Below are positions 9,507 to 18,126 of a stretch of DNA of 64,000 nt, in pieces; the first letter of the stretch is position 1, and each line of letters starts with the position of its first letter. Made by a program: the position numbers and the translations under genes. The stretch is from positions 186,001 through 250,000 of the forward strand of contig JBMNGL010000013.1 of the NCBI GenBank assembly GCA_050949825.1, read 5' to 3'. Source of the DNA: DTU019 sp050949825 (lineage in GTDB: Bacteria > Bacillota > Syntrophomonadia > Syntrophomonadales > Syntrophomonadaceae). Below the pieces are notes generated by a model, which made no database searches, was not told the DNA's origin, and worked only from the letters and a program-made list of their open reading frames with translations.

Positions 9507-9768
9507 TAAGCGGGACGATATGGGGCGGTCAAGTTTGCAAAGCTCCCAGATCGGGAACTGATGTGTATCAGATACCCAGCAGCTCACTTCCCCAAAAATC
9601 GCACATTATTTCCGTTATCCTCTTCAACATGGCTTGTTCAAACTACGGTGATGCAGTATGATTGTAGAGGTTTTAAAGAGAGGATAATAAAAGTTTCCGT
9701 AGAAAGAAATAGAAAAATGCCGCAGAAAGAATGATTCAACTTTACCAAGTCGCTACAGGAGTGTTTGA

Positions 9769-10920
9769 ATGCGTATAGGACTGGCTATTGATATCCTGGA
9801 CTCAAAGCGCAGCCCGGTAGGTGATCTGATGCCTGTCAGCAGCGGGATTGCAGTCTATCTGCTGGAATTACTCACTGCCCTGGCCAAGCTTGAGCAGCAG
9901 CACGAATACTTTTTGATCTGTTCCCGTAAAATGCGCACTCCCTTGCCCAGCAACATGCCCTGGGAATTGGTCCAGTTTCCCTGGACCAGATTGTCCCCGT
10001 ATGCTCGCTATAGCGGCGCCTGGCGAGAATGGGCCGTAGCCCATTGCAAACTGGATTTGCTGCATGAAGTAAAGCCCAGTGAACCCTGCTTTCGTTCACC
10101 CCAATATCCCCTGGTGGTGACGGTTCACGATGTTATGCCGTTACTGCATCCAGAATGGTTTACATTTAGTAATAGGACTGCATTCAGGTTGTTCAGCAAG
10201 CACAATTTGAACCGGGCGCGAATTATCATCTGCGTCTCTCAACATACTGCCAACGACCTGCTATCTTTAATGCCACATCTGGCCCCCAAGATAAGGGTCA
10301 TCCCCATAGCGGGTCAAACCCTGCACCGGCCGGATACCGGGCGTGAACAGTTAACCAGGAAATACGGGGTGAATAAGCCCTATATTTTGAATGTCTCCAC
10401 CATAGAACCTCGCAAAGGTCATTTAGCCATGTTTGAGGCTTTAAAGATTCTCAAAGAAAGCGGATGTCCCCATCAACTGGTGTGCATCGGCGGCCTGGGA
10501 TGGCATACCCGGGGTATCCTGAACCACCCCGACTACCAGGCCCACCAGGCGGATATTATTTTTCCAGGCGCCGTGGATCGGACTACATTGAGCTGCTTTT
10601 ACCATCATGCGGAGGCGTTTGTCTATCCATCTCTATACGAAGGCTTTGGCATACCGCCTCTGGAAGCTATGCAAATCGGGCTTCCCGTAGTGGCCAGCGC
10701 CAATTCCAGCATGCCGGAAGTACTTGGGGAAGCTGCTTATTATCTCAGCCCTCAACCGACGGGTGCTGAAATAGCCCGGGCGTTAATAGACCTGTTGACA
10801 ACACCGGGCAAAAAAGAGCACTATCAAGAAATGTCCCTTAAGCAAGCCTCACGTTTTAGCTGGCAGCAAACTGCTCAGCAGACCCTGGAAGTCTATGAAG
10901 AAATTGTTCAAAGCAGCTGA
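9769..10920 (+). CDS. GT4-family glycosyltransferase
   Basis: This 383-residue GT-B-fold transferase has the retaining GT4 signature EGFGIPPLE (residues about 291-299; E-x7-E contacts the sugar nucleotide) and a nucleotide-binding turn around NVSTIEPRKGH. The N-terminus MRIGLAID is the usual start of an acceptor domain. It probably acts at the cytosolic face of the membrane on a polysaccharide or lipid precursor, but donor and acceptor cannot be told. The ATG has ACAGGAG 7 bases upstream. It stands alone: a 262-base gap precedes it, with no further feature I could name there, and a strong terminator follows. Confidence 0.88.
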   Translation: MRIGLAIDILDSKRSPVGDLMPVSSGIAVYLLELLTALAKLEQQHEYFLICSRKMRTPLPSNMPWELVQFPWTRLSPYARYSGAWREWAVAHCKLDLLHEVKPSEPCFRSPQYPLVVTVHDVMPLLHPEWFTFSNRTAFRLFSKHNLNRARIIICVSQHTANDLLSLMPHLAPKIRVIPIAGQTLHRPDTGREQLTRKYGVNKPYILNVSTIEPRKGHLAMFEALKILKESGCPHQLVCIGGLGWHTRGILNHPDYQAHQADIIFPGAVDRTTLSCFYHHAEAFVYPSLYEGFGIPPLEAMQIGLPVVASANSSMPEVLGEAAYYLSPQPTGAEIARALIDLLTTPGKKEHYQEMSLKQASRFSWQQTAQQTLEVYEEIVQSS

Positions 10921-10927
10921 TGGGCAT

Positions 10928-10956
10928 AAACCCCTCCCTTCACGGAGGGGTTTATA
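10928..10956 (+). terminator. Rho-independent terminator after the glycosyltransferase gene
   Basis: Arms AAACCCCTCC (10928-10937) and GGAGGGGTTT (10944-10953) are perfect and enclose a 6-base loop. The stem starts 7 bases after the stop codon. Confidence 0.8.
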
Positions 10957-11067
10957 ACCTCAACCGCGGTAAGGCGAAAAAAGAGGAACTCCTTTTATTT
11001 GTCCCGGTTTTCCAGCAGGTATCCTAGAATCTGTTTCGGGGTCAGTTGTGCAATTCAACCCTGCAAA

Positions 11068-11325
11068 TCAATAATGGCCGACGCGCTTGTGCTGGTCAAA
11101 CATCTCCTTGACTGACCACAGGTTAAGGAAAGCGTTGTATCCCCACCACATCGAAGCAACCGCATTGAGTGCCTTTAATGACATGAGCAAACAGGCGCTG
11201 CCCAGCACAAAAAACATTATCCAGGGCCAGGTGCCGAACCACCTTTCCAGTTTAACGACCAAAACATGATAAATACCGATGGTGAATAATACATAGAGTC
11301 CGAATAACAGACCAATATAAATCAA
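11068..11325 (-). CDS. Small membrane protein resembling DUF4491
   Basis: From a TTG at 11325 (AAAGGAG six bases upstream) this encodes 85 residues; the frame can be extended to an ATG at 11424, but no ribosome site supports that. It has three hydrophobic segments and ends with LWSVKEMFDQHKRVGHY. This resembles the C-terminal WSIKELFEQxKRV signature I associate with DUF4491 membrane proteins, although the usual tail after RV is absent. Function is unknown. It lies convergent to the glycosyltransferase gene. Confidence 0.6.
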   Translation of the reverse strand: MIYIGLLFGLYVLFTIGIYHVLVVKLERWFGTWPWIMFFVLGSACLLMSLKALNAVASMWWGYNAFLNLWSVKEMFDQHKRVGHY

Positions 11326-11424
11326 ATTGAACTCCTTTCTGTCCGTAAACAAGGCACCGTTAGCAGGTGCAGAAGCCATCTGCGCTTCTTGGTCGACCCT
11401 TGCGGCTGCAAATATAAAGGGCAT

Positions 11425-11861
11425 TTAAAGACCGAAAATGCTTACCACCCACCACTTTGCAGCAGTGTCTTGAAGATTATGACAAGGGCCACACCGCCTG
11501 ACGGCTCTTGTTTCCTTTTCTTCCAGTGCTGATGTCAGATTAACAAAGCTGCCTGGCAACTTCAAGCTGAAATGAATTCCGCGAGTCCGGCTGTTCAGTT
11601 AGAACAATAATACTTATATAATTAATTATAAAACGTGAGGCCAGAGCTGTAAGGCAGGAGTGGTTAATGTTATACTGACTGCGTTTCATGGCTTAGATAC
11701 CCAATGGCTCAATTATCAAGGGTGGCTGCGAGTGCCCCGGCACTCAGCAACAACTAATTGCTATTACCCTGGCCAGAAGATTAGGCTGAGTGCCGGGGTA
11801 TATCCCCCGGGCACAGGGGGTAATTAGCCAAGGTCTACAGTTTGGAAAGGGTTTTTGCGAA
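11425..11861. other. Gene-free 437-bp region with a long inverted repeat
   Basis: No coding frame is supported here. It should hold the divergent promoters for the DUF4491-like gene and the two-component operon. Its main feature is the dyad at 11735-11798, listed separately. Confidence 0.6.
11735..11798 (+). promoter_or_regulatory. Inverted repeat in the leader of the two-component operon
   Basis: Perfect 14-base arms CCCCGGCACTCAGC (11735-11748) and GCTGAGTGCCGGGG (11785-11798) enclose 36 bases, and the structure ends about 60 bases before the response-regulator ATG. It could be an RNA leader structure, a regulator-binding dyad or a mobile-repeat remnant. I do not recognise a riboswitch class. 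Confidence 0.45.
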
Positions 11862-12548
11862 ATGACTAATGACAGGATACTTATCGTCGATGATGAGGAA
11901 TTAATAAGGGATCTGATCAAGGAGTATATAAGCCTGGAGAACTTCAGTGCCGACGAGGCAACCGATGGTATGGAAGCATTAATGCTTTTTGAAAAGAACC
12001 ATTATGCTTTGATTGTTTTGGATGTCATGATGCCGCAAATGGATGGCTGGACAGTGTGCCGGGAAATACGCCGGAAGTCCCAGGTACCCATAATTATGTT
12101 GAGCGCTCGGGGCGAGGAGTATGACAAGCTGTTAGGGTTTGAATTGGGGGTTGATGACTATATTGTCAAGCCCTTCAGTCCCAAAGAGCTTCTGGCCCGC
12201 ATAAAAGCCATCATACGCCGGAGCACAGTGCCGGATGAACCCGTTAATCTGCTGCAGTTTCCTGGCTTGACGGTTGAATTTGACTCCAGGAATGTTTATG
12301 TTGATGAAAGCCTGGTCAACCTCACTCCCAAGGAATATGAACTGCTCAGTTTTCTGGTGCAGAATCCCAATCGGGTTTTTTCCCGGCAACAGTTGCTTGA
12401 TGCGGTGTGGGGATATGATTTTTGGGGCGACAGCAGAACCGTAGATACTCACGTGAAGATGCTGCGCGAAAGCCTGGGGCGGCATCGTAAGTACATAGCA
12501 ACCGTTTGGGGTACGGGCTATAAATTTGATACCGGAGGTAAAAGATGA
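11862..12548 (+). CDS. OmpR/PhoB-family response regulator
   Basis: This 228-residue DNA-binding response regulator has an N-terminal receiver domain with VDDEE (acidic pocket), the phosphorylated Asp of VLDVMMP (about residue 53) and the conserved Lys of VKPFSP (about 102). A winged-helix DNA-binding domain follows, ending in GTGYKF. The ATG at 11862 has GGAAAGGG upstream; a longer in-frame start at 11790 lies in the leader dyad and is not favoured. The stop overlaps the kinase start by 4 bases (ATGA), so the two are translationally coupled. Target genes are unknown; the secreted DUF2680 gene downstream is a candidate. Confidence 0.94.
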   Translation: MTNDRILIVDDEELIRDLIKEYISLENFSADEATDGMEALMLFEKNHYALIVLDVMMPQMDGWTVCREIRRKSQVPIIMLSARGEEYDKLLGFELGVDDYIVKPFSPKELLARIKAIIRRSTVPDEPVNLLQFPGLTVEFDSRNVYVDESLVNLTPKEYELLSFLVQNPNRVFSRQQLLDAVWGYDFWGDSRTVDTHVKMLRESLGRHRKYIATVWGTGYKFDTGGKR

Positions 12549-13945
12549 AAAGCATCCGGATTAAACTGTGGGCGGGAATGATGGCTCTGGTCATGGTGGT
12601 ATTGATACTGCTGTGGCTGTTTCAAATCGTGTTTCTGGAGAGCTTTTATACACAGATGAGAATAGCGGATATCAGGGAAAAGGCGATTTCCATTACGAAA
12701 AACCTGGACCAGGGCAGCGAGGATTTCCGCGATCGCCTCGATGCACTGGCCTATGAAAACAACATGAGCATTGACTTCATCAATCTTGCGGGTAACACCA
12801 CCTATACAACCGGTAATACTGGTATGGGTGGGCAGATGCCGATGATGAGAAATGAGACCCGGCATAAGGTATACCGACAGGTTTTAAGCGGTCAGGAGGT
12901 GAGCGTCACTTTATCCCATCCCCGCTTCGGAAACAAGTATATTTTGATGGGATTGCCAGTATATACAGGCGAGAAATTGTCAGGGGTTTTACTGTTGAAT
13001 CTTCCGCTGGCGCCGGTGGCAGATACCGCCGCCATACTAAAAAAGCAGCTGTTTTATATATCACTGGCACTTTTAGCAGCAGCATTGCTGATTTCCTTTC
13101 TGCTGGCGCGCAGCTTTTCCCGCCCCATAATAGATATTACCCGGGCAGCCGAGAAGATGGCAGCCGGTGACTTTTCGGCCCGAATTAACATAGAGCAGCG
13201 GGATGAGATCGGAAACCTGGCAAAAACCGTTAATTATCTGGGGCAGCAGCTGGCCCAAATAGAGCAATTGCGCAAGGACTTGATTGCCAATGTTTCTCAC
13301 GAGCTGCGCACTCCGCTCAGTTTAATCAGAGGTTATGCTGAAACCCTGCGCGATGTAACCGGCAATGAACCCGAAAAACGGTCCCGGCAATTGGGGATTA
13401 TCATTGATGAAAGCGAGCGTTTAAGCAAAATAGTGGATGATATCCTGAACCTTTCTCAATTGCAATCCGGACATTTCCAATTGAATAAAACCCGCTTCAG
13501 GATAAATGATGTAGTGCACAGGGTAACGAAAAGATACGCTTTATTAAGCGAAAAAACAGGGGTCGATGTAGTAGTTGAGCCCTCCGGCGATGCCATTCTG
13601 GAAGCTGACGAATCCCGGATTGAACAGGTGCTGTATAATCTGATCAATAATGCTTTTAATCATACCCCTCAAGGGGGCACCATCACCATAACTACCAGAA
13701 CCTCAGCCGATACGGTGCGGGTTGAGGTGTCGGATACCGGCAGCGGCATTGCAGCCCAGGATATCCCCCACATTTGGGATCGCTTTTACAAATCTAAAAA
13801 CCAGACAGACTTTAGCCACGGCACAGGCCTGGGACTGGCGGTAGTAAAAGCGGTGCTAAAAGCCCATGGGGCAGGTTTCGGGGTGGAGAGTCAACCGCAT
13901 GTGCTGACAACCTTCTGGTTTGAATTTAAGCCGAGCGCCTTATAG
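12545..13945 (+). CDS. Membrane sensor histidine kinase
   Basis: This 466-residue kinase is the partner of the preceding regulator. It has a transmembrane segment at about residues 12-32, an extracytoplasmic sensor region, a second segment at about 163-185, then a HAMP linker. The HisKA domain holds the phosphorylated His in NVSHELRTP (about 251), and the HATPase_c domain shows an N box (NLINNAFNH), G1 DTGSGIA and G2 GTGLGLAVV. The extracytoplasmic part contains a Gly/Met-rich patch (TGMGGQMPMM) that might bind a ligand or metal; this is speculation. The stimulus is unknown. Confidence 0.94.
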   Translation: MKSIRIKLWAGMMALVMVVLILLWLFQIVFLESFYTQMRIADIREKAISITKNLDQGSEDFRDRLDALAYENNMSIDFINLAGNTTYTTGNTGMGGQMPMMRNETRHKVYRQVLSGQEVSVTLSHPRFGNKYILMGLPVYTGEKLSGVLLLNLPLAPVADTAAILKKQLFYISLALLAAALLISFLLARSFSRPIIDITRAAEKMAAGDFSARINIEQRDEIGNLAKTVNYLGQQLAQIEQLRKDLIANVSHELRTPLSLIRGYAETLRDVTGNEPEKRSRQLGIIIDESERLSKIVDDILNLSQLQSGHFQLNKTRFRINDVVHRVTKRYALLSEKTGVDVVVEPSGDAILEADESRIEQVLYNLINNAFNHTPQGGTITITTRTSADTVRVEVSDTGSGIAAQDIPHIWDRFYKSKNQTDFSHGTGLGLAVVKAVLKAHGAGFGVESQPHVLTTFWFEFKPSAL

Positions 13946-14053
13946 AATTCAATTTCACAGATGTTTTTGATTTCCATCATACTTCTATCACAATTGATCC
14001 CTATAATCAAACATAACCTGGAAAGCAAAAATAATTTAAAAGGAGCGAATAAT

Positions 14054-14536
14054 ATGAAAAGATTTAAGAAGGTTGTATTGATGGTAGCTGCAATAACTGT
14101 TCTGGGGGCCAGTGCGGCTTATGCCGCCGCCGCGCCGACACCGGCGGAAATAACCTCCTCCTTGACCGGTAAAAGCGTGGAAGCAGTAGTTCAGGAACGG
14201 GCTGCAGGCAAGACCTTTGGCGCCATTGCCAATGAAGCGGGCAAATTGGACGAATTCAAAGCCCAGATGTTGGAGCAGAAGAAAGCCGTTCTGGATCAGC
14301 GGGTAGCGGAGGGAAGACTCACCCGTGATAGAGCCGATGCCATCTACAATAACATCAAAAACAACCAGGCCAACTGTGACGGCAGCGGAAATGCCGGGAT
14401 AGGCAAGAATGCTGGACTGGGTTTTGGCCAGGGCCAGGGACAAGGTAAAGGCATGGGCAATGGAAGAGGCGCCTGTGACGGTTCAGGAATCTGCAATGGC
14501 TCCGGATTGGGAGCAGGCAGGGGTTTAAACCGATAA
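14054..14536 (+). CDS. Secreted DUF2680-like protein with Gly-rich CDGSG tail
   Basis: A 160-residue exported protein. A signal peptide (KRFKK, hydrophobic stretch, AYAAA) covers about residues 1-24. The middle resembles DUF2680: a SLTGKSVEAV helix, the GKLDEFKAQML segment and the GRLTRDRADAIY segment. The C-terminal third is Gly/Gln-rich and holds CDGSG twice plus CNGSG, three Cys-[DN]-Gly-Ser-Gly units. The ATG at 14054 has AAAAGGAG upstream. It lies about 110 bases behind the kinase on the same strand, so it may be co-expressed or a target of that system. Function is unknown; the Cys units could bind metal. Confidence 0.8.
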   Translation: MKRFKKVVLMVAAITVLGASAAYAAAAPTPAEITSSLTGKSVEAVVQERAAGKTFGAIANEAGKLDEFKAQMLEQKKAVLDQRVAEGRLTRDRADAIYNNIKNNQANCDGSGNAGIGKNAGLGFGQGQGQGKGMGNGRGACDGSGICNGSGLGAGRGLNR

Positions 14537-14570
14537 AGCCGTTACAATACAACACATAATAAAGCCAATC

Positions 14571-14596
14571 ATGGGGAGGGTATCAGCTCTCCCCAT
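14571..14596. terminator. Hairpin after the DUF2680-like gene
   Basis: Arms ATGGGGAG (14571-14578) and CTCCCCAT (14589-14596) are perfect. There is no good T-tract, so terminator activity is uncertain. Confidence 0.4.
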
Positions 14597-14648
14597 TGCC
14601 ATGGCCCAATATCATTAATGGATATAATCGGCATAGAGAAATTGGCCT

Positions 14649-15299
14649 TTATTGGAATTGTCTTACCTGCTCCACCAGGCTTTGGAATGCGGCCTGGCGA
14701 TTGCTGTATTGGGCAGGAAGCTCCCATACCGTTTTACCCTCCAAGGGCAAATCATGAATGGCCTCGCAATAGGGAAGGGGGTCGGCTACCCTTTCCCAGC
14801 CCCATTGCTCTCCCAGGCACAACAGCAATCGGCTGCTCTCCTCCCATTCCCCGGGTTGGACCTTATTCGGCACCAGCAGATCGATGCCCCGGGATGCAGA
14901 AGTAATGCGCTTCAACTGCTGATCCAGGGCCATAATATCTTCACAGCTATGCTTTACTCCATCAATGATACATAGAATAAGAGCAGGAGTCTCTTGTATA
15001 ACTGCCTGGATTTTATCTATGCTGCCAGCCATAATCAGCAAGTAATCCGGATACTCCCCGTCACCAAGCCGAAAATCCGCCTCGTCCGGGAACTGTTGCC
15101 ATACCAGTCCGGGATGCCTGCTCAGGAGTGAACCGCGGGCATCAACAGCTTTTTCCAACCATTGCTTGAGTCGAGGATCTTCACCCATACTGACTAACAG
15201 CACTTTGTTGCCGGCCTCGATTAAACCCGCAGCCAGATTGACGGACACGGTAGCAACTCCGGCCCCTGGATGAGGTGAAAGTAACAGTATCGGCTTCAT
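14649..15299 (-). CDS. ParA/MinD-fold P-loop-like protein with degenerate Walker A
   Basis: A 216-residue protein that begins like a ParA/MinD (SIMIBI) ATPase: MKPILLLSPHPGAGVATVSVNLAAGL, with the hydrophobic strand, glycine loop and following helix. The loop reads HPGAGVAT where functional members have KGGxGKT, so both signature lysines are missing. The middle (PDYLLIMAG) could correspond to a Walker B strand, and PNKV resembles the guanine/adenine-site turn. It may bind no nucleotide, or bind without hydrolysis. The ATG at 15299 has GGAGACATC upstream. It is convergent with the DUF2680 gene and has no operon partners. The cellular role is unknown. Confidence 0.75.
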   Translation of the reverse strand: MKPILLLSPHPGAGVATVSVNLAAGLIEAGNKVLLVSMGEDPRLKQWLEKAVDARGSLLSRHPGLVWQQFPDEADFRLGDGEYPDYLLIMAGSIDKIQAVIQETPALILCIIDGVKHSCEDIMALDQQLKRITSASRGIDLLVPNKVQPGEWEESSRLLLCLGEQWGWERVADPLPYCEAIHDLPLEGKTVWELPAQYSNRQAAFQSLVEQVRQFQ

Positions 15300-15989
15300 A
15301 AACTGATGTCTCCTCTGTTTTTACATGGCCTCTATTCCAATAGTACCGCAAATATTAGCCAGGTTTGCGGAATAAGCAAAAAAACTATTATCATTAATAT
15401 TTGGACATAAGAAGGGAGTCTATTTTCATTGATCAGCTATATATTTGCCCCGATTTCGTAGTCAGAATACTAATCTACTGGATTGTCAATCCCTTCTTTG
15501 TTAATATGAAAGTAGAATACAACTCATCTCGTAAATCAACCGTACCCGATGGCTTTAGGGGGCAATGTCGGTTCCTGCCACCAGCGTTTTAGCGGTGCCA
15601 TTTTTCATAATGATTAAGAACTCCTGATATATTGATTTAGTGTGATTCCGTATGTACGCAGCATGTTATGTCTGCTTTTTGGGAGCCTATTTCTTCATAT
15701 CAGGTTTTTATTTTTCTTCAAAACTGCAGTTCTTCATTGTCGCAATGCTTGTGACTCCATGTATACTTCATCAAAAATTCTATTCAAAATCAATCAATAA
15801 TCAATCAATGTAGAAATGAATAATAAATGCTGGACGTCAGGATGGTTTTCGATCTTTGTATTGTCCTCCCGTTTTTTACACGTCGGCAGTAATATTACCG
15901 GGTCAGGTGTGAAGAAATACATAACGGCCTTTATTCGGTTACGCCATAATCCAGCGCCGTCAAACCAAAGTATTAGGGGGTAAGATTAT
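15300..15989. other. Gene-free 690-bp AT-rich region
   Basis: Only short open frames without ribosome sites are seen (for example 15401-15592). No repeat or RNA gene could be recognised. It should contain the promoters of the two flanking divergent genes. Confidence 0.55.
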
Positions 15990-16505
15990 ATGGCTAACAA
16001 TATTACGTCAGCAAGGTTGGGAGATGTTATTGGTGTTTACCGCGGTTCGATCAAACACTATGGTGTATATATCAATGAAGAAAGTGTGGTTCACTATGCC
16101 TATGTTGCTGATGAATTCAGTAAAAACAGGTATATTCATAAAACCACCTTCGACAGGTTCCTACGTAGTCAAAGCAGCTACTTCATATGCGTTTTCCCGA
16201 AAACATATGGGAAAACCAGTAGGATCAATGTAGCAGCCGCCTATGAAGCGCTGCTTCCACCTCCCCGGCTGTTGAAACTGTTGAAAACATTTGCAAAAAG
16301 CCGTGATTGGCAAATATACTCACCGCAGGAAACTGTACAAAGAGCTCTGAGCAGAGTGGATGAGCACGATTACAGTCTATCTACCAGCAGCTGCGAACAT
16401 TTTGTAATCTGGTGCAAAACAGGTATATCTGAATCCAATCAGGTCAAAGCCATATTGGAGCTGTTGCCAACGACTACTGTTAATTTGCCCGTAGCGATAA
16501 AATGA
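15990..16505 (+). CDS. LRAT-fold (NlpC/P60 superfamily) protein
   Basis: A 171-residue protein with the layout of lecithin:retinol acyltransferase-like domains. GDVIGV is followed by the catalytic-type His of KHYGVYI (residue 23), a second His in VVHYAY (35), and the nucleophile-type Cys in SSCEHFV (C135), close to the family's NCEHF motif. Bacterial LRAT-like proteins are thiol acyltransferases or hydrolases; the substrate here is unknown. There is no signal peptide. The ATG has AGGGGG 9 bases upstream. A 690-base gap precedes it and the convergent pcm gene follows. Confidence 0.8.
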   Translation: MANNITSARLGDVIGVYRGSIKHYGVYINEESVVHYAYVADEFSKNRYIHKTTFDRFLRSQSSYFICVFPKTYGKTSRINVAAAYEALLPPPRLLKLLKTFAKSRDWQIYSPQETVQRALSRVDEHDYSLSTSSCEHFVIWCKTGISESNQVKAILELLPTTTVNLPVAIK

Positions 16506-16700
16506 AGGGTGCCATACTAACACGCGCCAGTCTGGAGAAAACAGCCTGCTTCGGTGCGCTTCGGGAGCGGCGCAACAAAAAAGCGGTGGGAAGGGTGTAA
16601 TAAAATAGCAGCGTTCGGCAGTATATCCGGGGGTTCCCGGCAGGTTTTATAGCATGCTCAAAATAACGCCCGAAGTAGTGCCGGTTCTTTGCGCAATGCA

Positions 16701-16727
16701 GGCGGGAGAGTTTTCACTTCTCCCGCC
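16701..16727. terminator. Hairpin between the LRAT-like gene and pcm
   Basis: Perfect arms GGCGGGAGA (16701-16709) and TCTCCCGCC (16719-16727) overlap the pcm stop codon. On the minus strand it would serve as the pcm terminator, but a clear T-run is lacking. Confidence 0.5.
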
Positions 16728-17304
16728 ACCCATATTTGCCCTTCATTTCCACAAAACTGACCGCACCTACGTTATGCCTTTTAATCTCTCCAGCCTGGTT
16801 TTTGGTAATCAAGAGCAGTTCCTGCATGCCCCGGGGCCCAACCGGTATAACCATTGCTCCGCCGGCCTTAAGCTGCTTTATCAGTTCCAGCGGTATTTCT
16901 TGAGCGGCAGCGGTAACCATTATCCTGTCATAAGGGGCATTTTCAATCCATCCTTCGCTGCCATCCCCAATTTTATAGGCTATATTGTCGTACCCCAATT
17001 GGGTCAGCTTTTCCCGGGATTTCTGCGCCAGTTCCTCAATTCTTTCCACAGTATAAACCTGCCCGGAAAATTCGGCCAAGAGCGCCGTCTGATACCCGGA
17101 CCCGGTCCCGATTTCCAGCACCTTGCACTCTTTATCAGGTGCCAGCAGGTAGGTCATTTCAAAAACCAGGCTCGGTTGAGAAATGGTCTGCTCATAACCT
17201 ATGGGCAGAGCTTTATCCATGGAGGCACATTTTTTATAGTGGTTGTCAATAAAAAAGGCCCGATCCAGCCGTTGGAAAAAATCATTCAGTTCTTCATAAT
17301 TCAC
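16714..17304 (-). CDS. pcm: Protein-L-isoaspartate O-methyltransferase
   Basis: This repair enzyme methylates isoaspartyl residues in aged proteins using S-adenosylmethionine. The 196-residue product has the family's SIGYEQTISQP-like segment (PIGYEQTISQP), the SAM-binding motif VLEIGTGSGYQTALL, and the post-motif IPVGPRGMQELLLI. The GTG at 17304 is chosen because GAGGAGG lies 9 bases upstream; the ATG at 17343 has no ribosome site. It lies 63 bases downstream of a small Cys-rich gene on the same strand and may share its promoter. Confidence 0.92.
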   Translation of the reverse strand: MNYEELNDFFQRLDRAFFIDNHYKKCASMDKALPIGYEQTISQPSLVFEMTYLLAPDKECKVLEIGTGSGYQTALLAEFSGQVYTVERIEELAQKSREKLTQLGYDNIAYKIGDGSEGWIENAPYDRIMVTAAAQEIPLELIKQLKAGGAMVIPVGPRGMQELLLITKNQAGEIKRHNVGAVSFVEMKGKYGWREK

Positions 17305-17367
17305 TAACCCGGTCCTCCTCTGCGATGGTATATTAAAGACCATGTCTTTTTTATGTTGCCTTTAACA

Positions 17368-17532
17368 TCAATTCTTATCCGGCAAGCGGCCCAGTGCTGA
17401 TATTTCGCTGCAGCATACCCGTATATCTCCATTATAATCAGAAAAAAACATCTCCGCATCGAATGCGGACTTCCGGGCACAAACAGAGAACCCCGCAGGA
17501 TCTGGACAACCAGCACAAGGTTTGACATCCAT
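17368..17532 (-). CDS. Small Cys-rich protein, 54 residues
   Basis: A short frame from ATG 17532 to TGA at 17370-17368, with AAGGGGGTT as a good ribosome site 5-6 bases before the start. The product begins MDVKPCAGCPDP, has a third Cys in FSVCAR and ends with an adjacent pair in RVCCSE, five cysteines in all. A CxxC plus later Cys pattern suggests metal or Fe-S binding, but no family is recognised. It sits directly upstream of pcm on the same strand. A competing longer frame over the same DNA (17304-17552, minus) lacks a good ribosome site. Confidence 0.5.
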   Translation of the reverse strand: MDVKPCAGCPDPAGFSVCARKSAFDAEMFFSDYNGDIRVCCSEISALGRLPDKN

Positions 17533-17628
17533 GACCAACCCCCTTGGTGCAACAGGTTTTATGCAGGATTTAGCAATATGACGTAGAAGGATAACTAATG
17601 ATTAGCAAATATTAGGGGGAAAAGGGGC

Positions 17629-18063
17629 ATGGATTTTGTAAGCCAAGTACAAGAAGAAATTTATGCAAAAGTCGACGCTTGGATGAAAGAATTATTCGGA
17701 GAAATGTACAGCAAGTCTGAAGAGATACCTCTGTTTTACCTGCAGATGGGTTCCGCTGTAGCCCACATTACTGTTCAACCATGGGGAGACGATGAATGCG
17801 CCGTCAACTCCAGATGTTATGTAGTCAGAGAACCGGATATAGTACCCGAACTGATGCATTATCTGTTGCGCAAGAATGATACCATGCGCTTTGGTGCCTT
17901 CGGGTTAGATAAGGATGATGATATTTTCTTTGAGCATGCCATTGCCGGCACAAGCTGCACCAAGGCAGATCTGAGGTCCTCAGTGCTGGCTGTGGTTTTG
18001 ACCGCCGACAAATTGGATGATGAAATAGTGTCCCAGTGGGGAGGAAAAAGGGCTGCTGACTAA
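17629..18063 (+). CDS. Small acidic protein, possibly YbjN/type III chaperone-like fold
   Basis: A 144-residue soluble protein without signal or membrane segments. The order of helix (VDAWMKELFG), strands (IPLFYLQMGSAVAHITVQPW), a charged turn and a later helix (VPELMHYLLRKNDT) followed by FGAFGLDKDDDIFFEHAI resembles the YbjN/secretion-chaperone-like fold; this is a fold impression, not a motif match. The ATG has AGGGGGAAAAGGGG upstream. The Clp-like ATPase gene starts 63 bases after its stop on the same strand, so it may be a substrate adaptor or chaperone for it. Confidence 0.75.
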   Translation: MDFVSQVQEEIYAKVDAWMKELFGEMYSKSEEIPLFYLQMGSAVAHITVQPWGDDECAVNSRCYVVREPDIVPELMHYLLRKNDTMRFGAFGLDKDDDIFFEHAIAGTSCTKADLRSSVLAVVLTADKLDDEIVSQWGGKRAAD

Positions 18064-18126
18064 AGCAACAGTTGCGCCCATTATTAAATGAATGGGCTTA
18101 TATATAGAGAAAGAGGGGGAGAGTAG

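Noticed and set aside
15401..15592. 63-codon frame in the gene-free region
   Set aside because: No ribosome site, no recognisable composition or motif.
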